Shown: positions 8,271 to 17,735, counted from the stretch's first letter. The stretch: DNA of 61,535 bases from Candidatus Gastranaerophilales bacterium (GCA_944322755.1 CALUPY010000013.1:1-61535); one strand, 5' to 3'. Numbers and translations: made by a program. Notes: a model not told the origin generated them from the sequence alone.

Positions 8271-9284
8271 ATGGGATTGGCAGCATCTCAAGCAAGATTT
8301 TTAGGACTGACCGCACGAAAAACAAACGTCGAGTATGAAGGTCAGCAGGTTAACCAGCAGCGTACAGCGCTGGCAAACCAGAGTGCCAATTTGTTCAATG
8401 AAATGCTGACCCTCGAAGTTCCTACTCCGCCCATGGCAAACGACTATTCTAAGAGCGAATATGTATTTACTAACCAGGCTACATCTGAACAGGTTACAAT
8501 CAGCAGTATCTTAAAAAATCCTGTTGAAGAAGGCCAGCAGCAGACTTATACAATTGACGGCACAATAGACAGAGCAGATTATGCATCTTCTGCAATAAAT
8601 CTTGTCTACAACGGTACAGGAAACAACGGATACAACGTTAAAGCAGACGGTGATCCGGTTAAATATTCTATTAGTATCGGAGGAAGAGATTACCTTGAAT
8701 TGACGGGTCCTGCTATGTGTGCTGCTCTTGTTGACAAGTTCAACAGCGCTCCGAATTCAAACGGAAACAACAGTGCTGACGACTTGTTCTATCAATACAC
8801 AAATACCCAGACAGGTATTACTTATTACATCAACGCAACGACTACAGGTTTTGATCCTTCAATGGATTCATTCCCTGCAGAACTTCAGGTATATTCTTCA
8901 GAAAGTTATACTAGAGAAGATACATTCCACGTTGATAATGCTACCCTGACTAATGCAGCGGACGGAACAGGAAGGTTTACTACCATAACATTTACGGATC
9001 CCGATACAGGTGAAGAAATTACCTGCTCTATGACTATGCAGACGACTCAGGATGATGATGCTTTTGACGAAGCAATGGATGAATATAATGCCAAAAAAGC
9101 TGAGTATGACAAACGAATTGCTGAAATCGATGCACAGACTGTAATAATCCAGCAGCAGGATAAAAACCTTGAACTTCATCTGAACCAGCTTGATACTGAA
9201 CAGCAGGCTATCCAGACTGAGTTGGATGCAGTTAAGAAGGTAATTGATAAGAACATTGAAGAAACATTCAAAACATTTGCTTAA
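8271..9284 (+). CDS. MGLAASQAR-family protein, conserved ends with variable centre (paralogue 1)
   Basis: The 337-residue product starts MGLAASQARFLGLTARKTN and continues with a Gln/Asn-rich helix ending LEVPTPP at about residue 52. The final ~45 residues are a charged coiled coil (LDTEQQAIQTELDAVKK) ending FKTFA. Both ends are nearly identical to those of the gene at 9502, while the middle (~55-285, Thr/Asn/Asp/Tyr-rich, beta-like) has diverged. Helical ends that are conserved around a variable middle is the architecture of flagellins and other axial proteins, but no flagellin motif is present. There is no signal peptide, so any export would need a type III-like route. I recognise it as a recurring Gastranaerophilales-type family of unknown function. 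Confidence 0.85.
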   Translation: MGLAASQARFLGLTARKTNVEYEGQQVNQQRTALANQSANLFNEMLTLEVPTPPMANDYSKSEYVFTNQATSEQVTISSILKNPVEEGQQQTYTIDGTIDRADYASSAINLVYNGTGNNGYNVKADGDPVKYSISIGGRDYLELTGPAMCAALVDKFNSAPNSNGNNSADDLFYQYTNTQTGITYYINATTTGFDPSMDSFPAELQVYSSESYTREDTFHVDNATLTNAADGTGRFTTITFTDPDTGEEITCSMTMQTTQDDDAFDEAMDEYNAKKAEYDKRIAEIDAQTVIIQQQDKNLELHLNQLDTEQQAIQTELDAVKKVIDKNIEETFKTFA

Positions 9285-9301
9285 ATAATACTCCGATTCT
9301 T

Positions 9302-9335
9302 CCGGCTCTTGAGTAATCCGGAGCCGGTTTTATTT
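9302..9335 (+). terminator. Terminator after paralogue 1
   Basis: CCGGCTC (9302-9308) pairs with GAGCCGG (9321-9327) across a 12-base loop and is followed by TTTTATTT. It separates the first gene from the 9502 transcription unit, which therefore likely has its own promoter (TATAAT at 9396-9401, no good -35). Confidence 0.75.
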
Positions 9336-9501
9336 AAAATACACCGGACGTATGATTTTTGGATTTTTGAACTTTAAAACCCCCGAAAAAGCAGATATAA
9401 TAAGGAAGTAAAATAAATTAATATAAAATACGAGAATATTGACTAAATTTAAATTATCATTAAACACGAAATAGGAAGTAACAAATACGGAGACTACGAA
9501 T

Positions 9502-10476
9502 ATGGGTATGGCAGCTTCTCAGGCCAGATACTTGGGTATTCAGGCCAGAAAAACAAATGTAGAATACGAAGGTCAGCAGGTTAACCAGCAGCGTACAGCA
9601 CTGGCAAATCAGAGTGCAAATCTTTTCAGACGGCTTTTGACGCTTGAGGTTCCGACTCCGCCTGATCAAACGAATTATAAAACCAGCAACTACACCTTCT
9701 CTGATGCAACAAGTACCGACGGTACAGCCACAGTAGAAGATATAACTGAAAACGCAGGTTCAAATCCGCAGACTTATACTGTGACTATTAAAAGAAATAC
9801 CTCTGTACCTCAGTATGATTCTATGATAAATCAGGAAGTTTCTGTTATTCAGGATGGGGATACATATAAAATAAACCTTTCGAACGGTACACAGTTTAAT
9901 TTAAACGGGCCATTGTCCCCGATTAGTGAAACTTATGTAAATGCATTTAATGAACTTGGTTCGACCCAGTATGAGAACAGCACTGATGATACATATTACA
10001 GATACACAAACCCGGCAACAGGCGCAACTTACTATATCAATGCAACGCAAACCGGTTTTGACCCTGCTGTTCAGACAAATCAGACAGTTGATATGTATTC
10101 AATGATAACAGGCACTGAGTCTCAATATGAGACTATTACAAATGCAACGCTCGGCAAAAGTGAAGACGGGCTTTATACTACACTCTACTGGACGGATGAA
10201 TCCGGTACACATAGCTATAATCTTACACCGAGCTCTGAATATGACGATGCTGCCTATGACGAGGCAATGAATCAGTATAACTATGACAAAGAGCTCTATG
10301 ATAAAGAAGTTGCTGATATAAACGCAAAAACACAGGAGCTTCAGGAACAGGACAGAACGCTTGAACTGCGTCTGGCCCAGCTGGATACTGAGCAGCAGGC
10401 TCTTCAAACAGAATTGGAATCGGTTAAGAAAGTTATTGATAAAAATATTGATAACGTATTTAAAACCTTCCAGTAA
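9502..10476 (+). CDS. MGMAASQAR-family protein, conserved ends with variable centre (paralogue 2)
   Basis: This 324-residue protein shares its first ~52 residues (MGMAASQARYLGIQARKTN through LEVPTPP) and last ~45 residues (LDTEQQALQTELESVKK, ending FKTFQ) with the gene at 8271. A short central block is also shared: YRYTNPATGATYYINAT-x-TGFDP matches YQYTNTQTGITYYINATTTGFDP in the partner. The rest of the centre differs in sequence and length. The start follows GGAG (9490-9493). It is 20 bases upstream of the Gly-rich gene at 10497, so these two are probably co-transcribed. A duplicated structural subunit with a variable exposed domain is the simplest reading. Confidence 0.85.
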   Translation: MGMAASQARYLGIQARKTNVEYEGQQVNQQRTALANQSANLFRRLLTLEVPTPPDQTNYKTSNYTFSDATSTDGTATVEDITENAGSNPQTYTVTIKRNTSVPQYDSMINQEVSVIQDGDTYKINLSNGTQFNLNGPLSPISETYVNAFNELGSTQYENSTDDTYYRYTNPATGATYYINATQTGFDPAVQTNQTVDMYSMITGTESQYETITNATLGKSEDGLYTTLYWTDESGTHSYNLTPSSEYDDAAYDEAMNQYNYDKELYDKEVADINAKTQELQEQDRTLELRLAQLDTEQQALQTELESVKKVIDKNIDNVFKTFQ

Positions 10477-10496
10477 TATAGATATGCGAGGTCAAT

Positions 10497-11312
10497 ATGT
10501 CTTATAAAAATGATGGATATCTGGTAATTGCAAATAAATTCGGCAAAGCAAGCTCTGATGCAAAAGCTCAGCTATTTGAAACATATGACAGACTGCGTGA
10601 TATTACGGTAAGCGGTTCTTCATTAGATGGTGCAGGTTTTGGTACCGCCGGAAGCTTTTTGTGGCAGATTGCCAGAATGATATCACCAAGTGCCTTTATG
10701 TCTGTTATGGGCGGGAATACAACAATGAATATTCCGGGTACATCATATTGGTCTCCAATCAGCGGCGGGAACTCTATTCTGGACAGCGGCAGTGCTGCCT
10801 TTGGTATTACAGATCTCGGAAATTATCCGGGATTTCCATCGGGCGCAGCTCCTATAACCTGGGGGTTCGGTTCTGAAAGCGGAATTGCGACTGGCGGTGC
10901 GTCAGGACTTTACGATGCATCGAGTATCGGAGGTTCCGTAGGACTTAATGCAGCAGCGTACGGTGCCGGCGTTGCATCAGGCTATGGTGTACCCGGTACA
11001 AGCTGGGTTCTTCCGACAGCAGGTGTTGTATCAGGTGTTGCCGGTGTTGTACAGGCAATGGCTCCTTATATGGGCGTGTTCGGTCTCGGTGCTACAGTTG
11101 CCGGTAACTTGCTGCAGGGTACTACTTCCGCGGCTCTTGCTGCTTATCAGAATGTATCCGGACAGATTGTTGCGAACGCTGATTCTATCCTGTCTAACAA
11201 AGTCAGAAATATTGAAACAGTTGTAAAAATGCTCGATACACAGGGTGATGTCGTTAAAAAGATGCTCAAAGATTCTATTGAAAGCGACAGCAAACAAGTT
11301 CAGAACATGTAA
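10497..11312 (+). CDS. Unknown Gly/Ala/Ser-rich hydrophobic protein with helical C-terminus
   Basis: This 271-residue protein is not recognised. Residues ~1-40 form an amphipathic start (NDGYLVIANKFGKASSDAK), ~45-215 are very rich in Gly, Ala and Ser with long hydrophobic runs such as GVVSGVAGVVQAMAPYMGV and GVFGLGATVAGNLLQG, and the last ~60 residues are a charged helix (SNKVRNIETVVKMLDTQGD). There is no signal peptide. A hydrophobic middle with a helical C-terminus recalls type III secretion translocators, but no motif proves it. It lies directly behind paralogue 2, suggesting a partner role. Confidence 0.75.
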   Translation: MSYKNDGYLVIANKFGKASSDAKAQLFETYDRLRDITVSGSSLDGAGFGTAGSFLWQIARMISPSAFMSVMGGNTTMNIPGTSYWSPISGGNSILDSGSAAFGITDLGNYPGFPSGAAPITWGFGSESGIATGGASGLYDASSIGGSVGLNAAAYGAGVASGYGVPGTSWVLPTAGVVSGVAGVVQAMAPYMGVFGLGATVAGNLLQGTTSAALAAYQNVSGQIVANADSILSNKVRNIETVVKMLDTQGDVVKKMLKDSIESDSKQVQNM

Positions 11313-11325
11313 CGGATTTTTAAAT

Positions 11326-11532
11326 ATGAAAACACGAACATATTTCAGGCTATTTAATTCTATTGCGCTGAGTAAAATATTTATATGGGATTTTTTAAAG
11401 AAGATTGTAACGTTTTATTGCAATTTTTATTCATTCAACCATAATATATTCAAGAATTCTGATAATATGCCGATAAACTATATAGAACGAACGATTAATC
11501 CTGATTTTATAAATCAGCAGGGAATGAAGTAA
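11326..11532 (+). other. 312-base gap with a doubtful 68-codon frame
   Basis: Between 11313 and 11624 the only frame of note runs from ATG 11326 (MKTRTYFRLFNSIALSKIF, ending NQQGMK). It has no ribosome-binding site, its codon use is Phe/Asn/Ile-rich as expected from AT-rich non-coding DNA, and I recognise no family. A weak inverted repeat with T-rich flank (11533-11570) may end the preceding transcript. I do not call a gene here. Confidence 0.2.
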
Positions 11533-11624
11533 AGTTAAGTTTTATTAAAAAAAATTCTCATGCAGGCAATTAATCTGCGTTCAATGTTTTTATAGTTATG
11601 TAGGTCCGTAAAAGGAGTAAGTAA

Positions 11625-11897
11625 TTGTTTCAAAGTGCAATTCAGTACAATCTACAAAATACACTGAACTTCATAGGATACATGATTTCTTACCTGAAAA
11701 GAAACAATCCTATCGTTGCTGTGGCGAATATGTTTGCTGAAATTCTTAAGAATTACCTGACAATGGGTAAAAAACTTAAAATGGCAAAATACAGAGTCAA
11801 CTATCAGATGTACAAACTCGAACAGATGGAAAAACTGATTGCAGAGAACAATGAACATGTTTTCTTGTACGGGAACAAATTCAACACTACAAGATAA
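11625..11897 (+). CDS. Unknown small helical protein in the conserved-ends cluster
   Basis: Start is TTG at 11625 with AAAGGAG seven bases upstream. The 90-residue product opens with a moderately hydrophobic helix (NTLNFIGYMISYLK, residues ~10-24; AVANMFAEILKNYL, ~31-45) and continues as a basic helix rich in Met, Lys and Tyr (LEQMEKLIAENNEHVFLYG). Family unknown. It lies between the Gly-rich protein and the short MGLATAQLR protein, all on the same strand. Small helical proteins encoded beside secreted substrates are often chaperones or needle-type subunits; that is only a guess here. Confidence 0.65.
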   Translation: MFQSAIQYNLQNTLNFIGYMISYLKRNNPIVAVANMFAEILKNYLTMGKKLKMAKYRVNYQMYKLEQMEKLIAENNEHVFLYGNKFNTTR

Positions 11898-11963
11898 TCT
11901 TTTTGGTGCAAAAAACATAAAGGTTGTGTGAAAGTCAGAAAAACTAGATAAGGGTGGTTCCTA

Positions 11964-12287
11964 ATGGGATTGGCAACGGCTCAATTGCGTGTAATGTATC
12001 TTACCGCATACAGGCTTGATCTTGAGTACAAAGAACATCTTGTTGCGGAAGCAAAAATGAATCTGTCTAAGACTGTTACCGATTTGCTAAACGTCGGTTC
12101 GGACTTGGACTCTGATGATCCGCTCGTCAAAAAGCTGGAAGCACGAAAAGAACGTCTCCATGTAATGGAAAAAGAATTGGATTTGCAAATGCAGCATTAC
12201 AAGGAGAAACTCCAGATGATTAATACCGAACTAGAATCATGCGAGCAAATGCTTGAAAAGAACATTGAACGTTCATTCAAATACTAA
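11964..12287 (+). CDS. Minimal MGLATAQLR-family protein (ends only, no central domain)
   Basis: The 107-residue product begins MGLATAQLRVMYLTAYRLD, matching the spacing of MGLAASQARFLGLTARKTN in the genes at 8271 and 9502. It ends with the same coiled-coil pattern (ELESCEQMLEKNIERSFKY versus ELDAVKKVIDKNIEETFKTFA). The central ~230 residues are missing, leaving two helices joined by a short acidic linker (GSDLDSDDP). It thus defines the minimal fold of the family: an N- and C-terminal helical pair. The start follows TAAGGGTGG. A terminator follows at 12317. Confidence 0.78.
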   Translation: MGLATAQLRVMYLTAYRLDLEYKEHLVAEAKMNLSKTVTDLLNVGSDLDSDDPLVKKLEARKERLHVMEKELDLQMQHYKEKLQMINTELESCEQMLEKNIERSFKY

Positions 12288-12316
12288 ATACTGATAATTA
12301 ATATAAAATTTTTTGG

Positions 12317-12353
12317 AAAGACTCCTGTCTGTAGAGTCTTTCTGTGTTTTTTA
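12317..12353. terminator. Bidirectional terminator
   Basis: AAAGACTC (12317-12324) pairs with GAGTCTTT (12334-12341); the flank TCTGTGTTTTTT serves the plus strand and the A/T-rich left flank may serve the convergent small gene at 12351-12524. Confidence 0.75.
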
Positions 12354-12524
12354 AAGCGGATCTTCGGGTATGTAAAATTCATGAGAATCCAGCTTCTCTC
12401 TCAGTTCATTATATGAAGAGTGAGTTCCTGCTGTATTTTGATATTCGCGTACAATTGATATTACATCATCGGTTGACATTTTTATTACGCGCCTGCCGTA
12501 CAGATTTTCTATTATGTTTGCCAT
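12351..12524 (-). CDS. Small unknown protein, 57 residues
   Basis: A short minus-strand frame starts at ATG 12524 behind a good site, AGGTGG, and ends TAA at 12351. The product (MANIIENLYGRRVIKMSTDD at the start, YIPEDPL at the end) is acidic, helical and has no signal or membrane segment. Codon use is normal for this genome, unlike the Phe/Leu-rich frame on the opposite strand. Function unknown. It stands alone, convergent with the conserved-ends cluster. Confidence 0.6.
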   Translation of the reverse strand: MANIIENLYGRRVIKMSTDDVISIVREYQNTAGTHSSYNELREKLDSHEFYIPEDPL

Positions 12525-12812
12525 ATGCCACCTATTTCCATTCTTACATTATTATCGGAATAAATCCTCTTTTCTTTAGAAATATCCTTGTTACGGTTTA
12601 GAAATAGGTTTTCATATTTGAAAAAATAAAATACATATCATCCGGCAGTATTCTCATAATAGCCATTTAAGCTATATGAAAGTACAGAAATATTTATACA
12701 GTAGAGTAATTTATTTAAGGAAATTTTAAAACTAAAATTTTATCAACAGAGAAGAAGGGATACATTCAAAGCGTATGGCGTTTTGATTTTTACGACAATC
12801 AAAGGAGGAAAA

Positions 12813-13658
12813 ATGTATAATTCTATTGTGCAGGCTCAGTGTGTTACACTCAGAGAACTGAATCATCTGTTTCTAAACCTTGAATACAATAAGTCTGTCA
12901 GCAAAAATATTTCTATCTACAGAAGCAGAAGTTTTAATCACAAAAATAAAAACTATCTCCAGACAGATGACATAAGAGAGGCTCTAAAGGGTTTGGACAG
13001 AAACGTTCTTAAATATATTTATATTACTGGGAAAGAGTGTATTTCTCATCCTGATTTCAACAGTATATTACGTCTGTGTCTGCAATATACACCTGTCACA
13101 ATTTACTCTGACGGTTCATGCCTCAATGATAAAAAAGCCAGATTTTTAAAACGGGTTGAAGATGAAGGTACAAATGAAATTATTTTCAAAATTTTTATAA
13201 ATCATTTTGACGAAAAAATTAACGATGAAAAAGCAGGCAGAGGTTCTTTTAGAAAAGCGCTTCACGCTGTCACTTCCTTAAACAAATACGGATTTAACCC
13301 TATACTTGTAATAAAAAATAGTACAAATACAGAAGAGTCTGAATTGATTGCAGGTTTTAGAGAACTCGGGAAAAAATTTAAATTTGATACAGAAGATATT
13401 AATCTTCAGCTTATTCCTGATTTAAAAACAGAAATACCAGCTTCTGTATCCCCGTCGGTTGATTTTGAGCCGGACTGCATGACTGGCAGACTGTTAACAA
13501 AAAACGGGGTTTACACTTGTCCTGTGCTGGCTAATGATTATAGGGGACGAAGCGGCTCAAATATAACAAATTTCAGCAAAAAGTGTTACCTTGAAACTTC
13601 CGAATGCCAGCATTGTAGAGCTTTTGGAAAAAAGCTTTTTACAAATAACTGGGTTTGA
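12813..13658 (+). CDS. Radical-SAM/SPASM-like protein lacking the CxxxCxxC motif
   Basis: Start is ATG 12813 behind a perfect AAAGGAGG, although the frame is open from TTG 12783. The 281-residue product has segments typical of the radical SAM TIM barrel: LKYIYITGKECISHPDFNSI (compare the GGEP..HPD..I strand), TIYSDGSCLND (strand 3) and FNPILVIKNSTNT. The C-terminus has a Cys cluster (YTCPVLAND, KKCYLETSECQHCRAF) like a SPASM auxiliary-cluster domain. The N-terminal CxxxCxxC that binds the catalytic cluster is absent; only one Cys (QAQCVTL) occurs there. It may be a non-catalytic relative or bind only the auxiliary cluster. It stands upstream of two SFHG proteins. Confidence 0.6.
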   Translation: MYNSIVQAQCVTLRELNHLFLNLEYNKSVSKNISIYRSRSFNHKNKNYLQTDDIREALKGLDRNVLKYIYITGKECISHPDFNSILRLCLQYTPVTIYSDGSCLNDKKARFLKRVEDEGTNEIIFKIFINHFDEKINDEKAGRGSFRKALHAVTSLNKYGFNPILVIKNSTNTEESELIAGFRELGKKFKFDTEDINLQLIPDLKTEIPASVSPSVDFEPDCMTGRLLTKNGVYTCPVLANDYRGRSGSNITNFSKKCYLETSECQHCRAFGKKLFTNNWV

Positions 13659-13745
13659 TTGTAACAAAAACTTAATGGGTTTCTTCCGGTTAGCAAAAAA
13701 AATAATTCACCACGTTCAATAAATAAAAACCGGAGGTTTTAAAAA

Positions 13746-14318
13746 ATGAATATAAGTTTTCATGGAGTGAAAAATACAGGCTCCTATCATTACACAAGAA
13801 AATCTACCGAAATGGTACCGGCTGCGGGCGGATATGTTCTGATTCTTCCAAAAGGCAGACATACGAATATACATGTTGAATTAAACAACAAAAACGGAAA
13901 CGACCTGGATGAATTCAGACCTATTCTTGAAAAATATCCGAATTATCATAATAGAACTGCTCTCAATTTTGCCTATGACTATTTTGAAGATGAAAAAAGC
14001 GGAAAAAAACAGTCATTTTTCATTATTAACAACCAACAAATAGCATTGAATGATGAAAATTTGCCAGTTCTCAACAAAATATATAAGCTTATGAAAAAAA
14101 TAGCAGGAATGGATAAAGAAGAGCTCAAAGTAGAAAACAGTTATGTGACATCTCCGGAAGCAAAGGCTGCTTTTCAAGCATACAAAATATACTGTCCGGA
14201 GAAAGAATTTGACCATATTTTGGATATTGCTCACAGCAGGTATTATGCTCAGACAGGTGCCGATTATCTTGCCAGAAAACTTGAGGAAGAACTTACGAAT
14301 TTCGTAGTTAATGTTTAA
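13746..14318 (+). CDS. SFHG-type unknown protein (tandem copy 1)
   Basis: The 190-residue product starts MNISFHGVKNTGSYHYTRKS and resembles the next gene along its whole length: the shared NGNDLDEF / NGKDLDNF block at ~55-65, a [KR]-[FY]-P-N block, and a C-terminal Y-[FY]-A-[RQ] helix (GADYLARKLEEEL / SAEYFARVLKQDI). No known fold or catalytic motif is visible, and there is no signal peptide. GGAGG precedes the start by 8 bases. The SFHG start is part of a motif shared by several unknown proteins in this window. Confidence 0.75.
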   Translation: MNISFHGVKNTGSYHYTRKSTEMVPAAGGYVLILPKGRHTNIHVELNNKNGNDLDEFRPILEKYPNYHNRTALNFAYDYFEDEKSGKKQSFFIINNQQIALNDENLPVLNKIYKLMKKIAGMDKEELKVENSYVTSPEAKAAFQAYKIYCPEKEFDHILDIAHSRYYAQTGADYLARKLEEELTNFVVNV

Positions 14319-14330
14319 CAGGAGTAAAAA

Positions 14331-14921
14331 ATGAAAATAAGCTTTCATGGCATAAAAAATACGACAGGTGTAGACTGCAGAGACGGTTACAGCCATATGA
14401 CCCGCCATGGCAGAATTCCGGATGAGCTCTATAGTACTATGCATATTGTTTTGACTAATGAAAACGGGAAAGATTTGGATAATTTTAAGCAGATACTTAA
14501 GACTTTTCCTAACAGAGTGAACCCAAATGCGATGGATTTGACACTGGACGAGTTTTATACAGGTTATTCTGCTGACACCGCAAAAGTCTACGGTATAAAT
14601 GAAGATACCGTGAATTTGAATCGTGCTACTTTAAAGTTTTTTGAAAAAATACAAAAATTTCTTGAACGCGTTGGGCAAATGAACAGTAAAGAAAATATTA
14701 TTGATGAAAATTTTCATAATGAATCAATATATGCATTCAGACGCCACTACGATACTTGTGCTGACGGTGAATATAAAAAACTGATAAAAGATATGGAGGC
14801 TAATCCTCAATGCGGTATTGACTCAGCAGAGTATTTTGCCAGAGTTTTAAAACAGGATATTGAAAAATTTAAATTAGAGCAGAAGCATATGGATGAATAT
14901 GCAAAGAAATATTTTGGATAG
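14331..14921 (+). CDS. SFHG-type unknown protein (tandem copy 2)
   Basis: This 196-residue protein begins MKISFHGIKNTTGVDCRDGY and lies 12 bases after its paralogue, with its own AGGAG. The two are clearly a tandem duplication that has diverged widely: the ends and the NGxDLDxF block are conserved while the middle is not. This copy has an acidic middle, no membrane segment and no recognised domain. The pair is convergent with gap, and a terminator lies between them. Confidence 0.75.
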   Translation: MKISFHGIKNTTGVDCRDGYSHMTRHGRIPDELYSTMHIVLTNENGKDLDNFKQILKTFPNRVNPNAMDLTLDEFYTGYSADTAKVYGINEDTVNLNRATLKFFEKIQKFLERVGQMNSKENIIDENFHNESIYAFRRHYDTCADGEYKKLIKDMEANPQCGIDSAEYFARVLKQDIEKFKLEQKHMDEYAKKYFG

Positions 14922-14975
14922 ATTATAGTCTGATTTTTGCTAAAGAATAGTGTAAATTTGAGTATAATAATGAGT

Positions 14976-15010
14976 TAAAAAAAAGAGCAGTTTTAGTAAA
15001 AACTGCTCTA
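14976..15010 (-). terminator. Terminator of gap
   Basis: AGAGCAG (14984-14990) pairs with CTGCTCT (15003-15009), extended by a TTTT/AAAA stem. The run of eight A at 14976-14983 is a U tract when read on the minus strand. Confidence 0.8.
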
Positions 15011-15031
15011 CCCAAATTATATATGTAAAGA

Positions 15032-16042
<1,011 letters not shown>

Positions 16043-16075
16043 TTAGCTCCTCTTCTGTACTTAGTATTTTTACTA

Positions 16076-16100
16076 CATGTTTTGTTATAAATGAAACATG
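16076..16100. promoter_or_regulatory. Inverted repeat in the gap promoter region
   Basis: CATGTTT (16076-16082) and AAACATG (16094-16100) form a perfect 7-base inverted repeat with an 11-base centre. Read on the minus strand, the centre contains TTTATAAC, a possible -10. It may be an operator for glycolytic control; no family-specific consensus is recognised. Confidence 0.35.
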
Positions 16101-16172
16101 CGCAAGAATCAAGATGTTTGAAATATAGTTATGTTAAATTTTAAAACAGATGTATGCAAATTTTGGGAAAAA

Positions 16173-17735
16173 CTACTTTTTTTCCTGATTTTTATAGGTC
16201 ATTTTTTTGAATAAAAATACCGCAGGAACAAGCAGAATAACCATTGCCGCATATATTTTAAAACAGTCCATAAAAGCAAGAAGATTAGCCTGCTGCTGCA
16301 GTTCTCCGTAAATAAGGTAATTTGCTTTTGACGCGGCAAGCCCTGCTCCGGAGCCTGACATTGCAGACTGAAACGCATTAAATTTTGCCATGAATGCGTG
16401 GTTTGCATAGGTAAGATTGTGTACAAGATTTGTCTGGTGAACCTGTCCCATTCTGGAAATCAAAGTAGAGACGACAGATGTACCGATAGCACCACCCACA
16501 CTTTTTGCAAGGTTGAAAATACCCGATGCATTTGTCATCTGGCTGTTTTTCAGTGTGACGAAAGAAATTGTCATCAGCGGAATCATTAGTACGCTGAAAG
16601 CAAAACCGCATACGATATTCGGCAGAATAATGTTACTCATTGCTATTTCCATATTCAAAGAGCCGAATAGGATATTTGAAATTCCGAGCAGCACCATACC
16701 TGCTATGACTAAAAACCTCTGGTCAATTCTGTTCGCTAGAATTGCACAAACAACAAGCCCTGCAAAAGAACCAAAACCTCTAGGGCTTATTGCAAATCCG
16801 CTCAGTGTTGCTGTATATCCCAGCAAATGCTGCAAAAATAAAGGAAGAATAGCAAGAGTAGAGTATAAAACAGCACCTATCACGGTATTTAGCATTGTGC
16901 CTATAAAAAAATTTCTGTCTAAAAATACTTTTAAATCAACGATTGGATTTTTTGTCTTTAATTCTCTCCATAAAAATCCTATAAAACAAGCAAAGGAAAG
17001 ACCCGATGTCCATCTTATCCATCTTGCGCCGAACCAATCGTTCTTCTGTCCGTTATCTAAAACAAGCTGAAGAGAAAAAAGCCATACAATCAAAAGTAAA
17101 AATCCCAGATAATCGACATATTGAACTTTACCCTTTCTTGCATAAGGCGGATCCTCAATCCACATTCGTCCCAAAATCACGGCTATTATGCCTATAGGAA
17201 CATTTATAAGAAAAATCCAGTGCCAGGAATACGTGTCCGTAATCCATCCGCCGAGTGTCGGGCCTATAATCGGCGCAAAAATTACACCGAATCCAAATAC
17301 AGACATCGCGACACCGCGTTCTTCAACCGGAAATTCTTCCATCATGACAGCCTGACCTATCGGCATGATTGCACCGCCGCCGATTCCCTGTAGAACCCTT
17401 GCGAATATAAGCATTCCCATATTCGTAGAAATTCCGCATAACGCGGAGGAGAGGGTGAATAGAATTGTTGAGAGCAAAAGAAAATTTTTGCGACCGAATA
17501 GTGTTGAAAACCACGCTGTAGAGGGAATAATTACGCCGTTTGCAACAAGATAACTGGTCAGAACCCATGTGGATTCGTCCTGGGTTGCGGAAAAGCTTCC
17601 GGCAATGTGAGGCAGTGCGACATTCGCAATTGATGAATCAAGTACAACCATGAAAATGGTTATCATAATTGCAGATGCCGGATACCATGGATTTCTTGCC
17701 GGTTTTGCTTCATTTATGGCAGTTTCTGCGCTCAT
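16173..17735 (-). CDS. emrB: DHA2-family multidrug efflux transporter (EmrB/QacA type, MFS)
   Basis: The 520-residue protein has the ~14 hydrophobic segments of the DHA2 branch of the major facilitator superfamily. VVLDSSIANVALPHI (residues ~30-44) is motif D1 of the first helix, WFSTLFGRKNFLLLS is motif A, and RVLQGIGGGAIMPIGQA with GPTLGGWITD are the B and C motifs of drug antiporters. EmrB exports hydrophobic drugs using the proton gradient. Its start overlaps the emrA stop (ATGA, 17732-17735). With EmrA and the TolC-like protein at 19294 it should form a tripartite pump across both membranes. Confidence 0.93.
   Translation of the reverse strand: MSAETAINEAKPARNPWYPASAIMITIFMVVLDSSIANVALPHIAGSFSATQDESTWVLTSYLVANGVIIPSTAWFSTLFGRKNFLLLSTILFTLSSALCGISTNMGMLIFARVLQGIGGGAIMPIGQAVMMEEFPVEERGVAMSVFGFGVIFAPIIGPTLGGWITDTYSWHWIFLINVPIGIIAVILGRMWIEDPPYARKGKVQYVDYLGFLLLIVWLFSLQLVLDNGQKNDWFGARWIRWTSGLSFACFIGFLWRELKTKNPIVDLKVFLDRNFFIGTMLNTVIGAVLYSTLAILPLFLQHLLGYTATLSGFAISPRGFGSFAGLVVCAILANRIDQRFLVIAGMVLLGISNILFGSLNMEIAMSNIILPNIVCGFAFSVLMIPLMTISFVTLKNSQMTNASGIFNLAKSVGGAIGTSVVSTLISRMGQVHQTNLVHNLTYANHAFMAKFNAFQSAMSGSGAGLAASKANYLIYGELQQQANLLAFMDCFKIYAAMVILLVPAVFLFKKMTYKNQEKK

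Noticed and set aside
9375-9401. Possible sigma-28 promoter before the 9502 gene (GCAGATAT)
   Set aside because: The -10 matches seven of eight bases, but the only TAAA is 12 bases away, too close. TATAAT overlaps it without a -35 at proper distance.
12344-12601. 85-codon plus-strand frame
   Set aside because: Starts inside a terminator, has no ribosome site and opposes the better-supported 57-residue gene.
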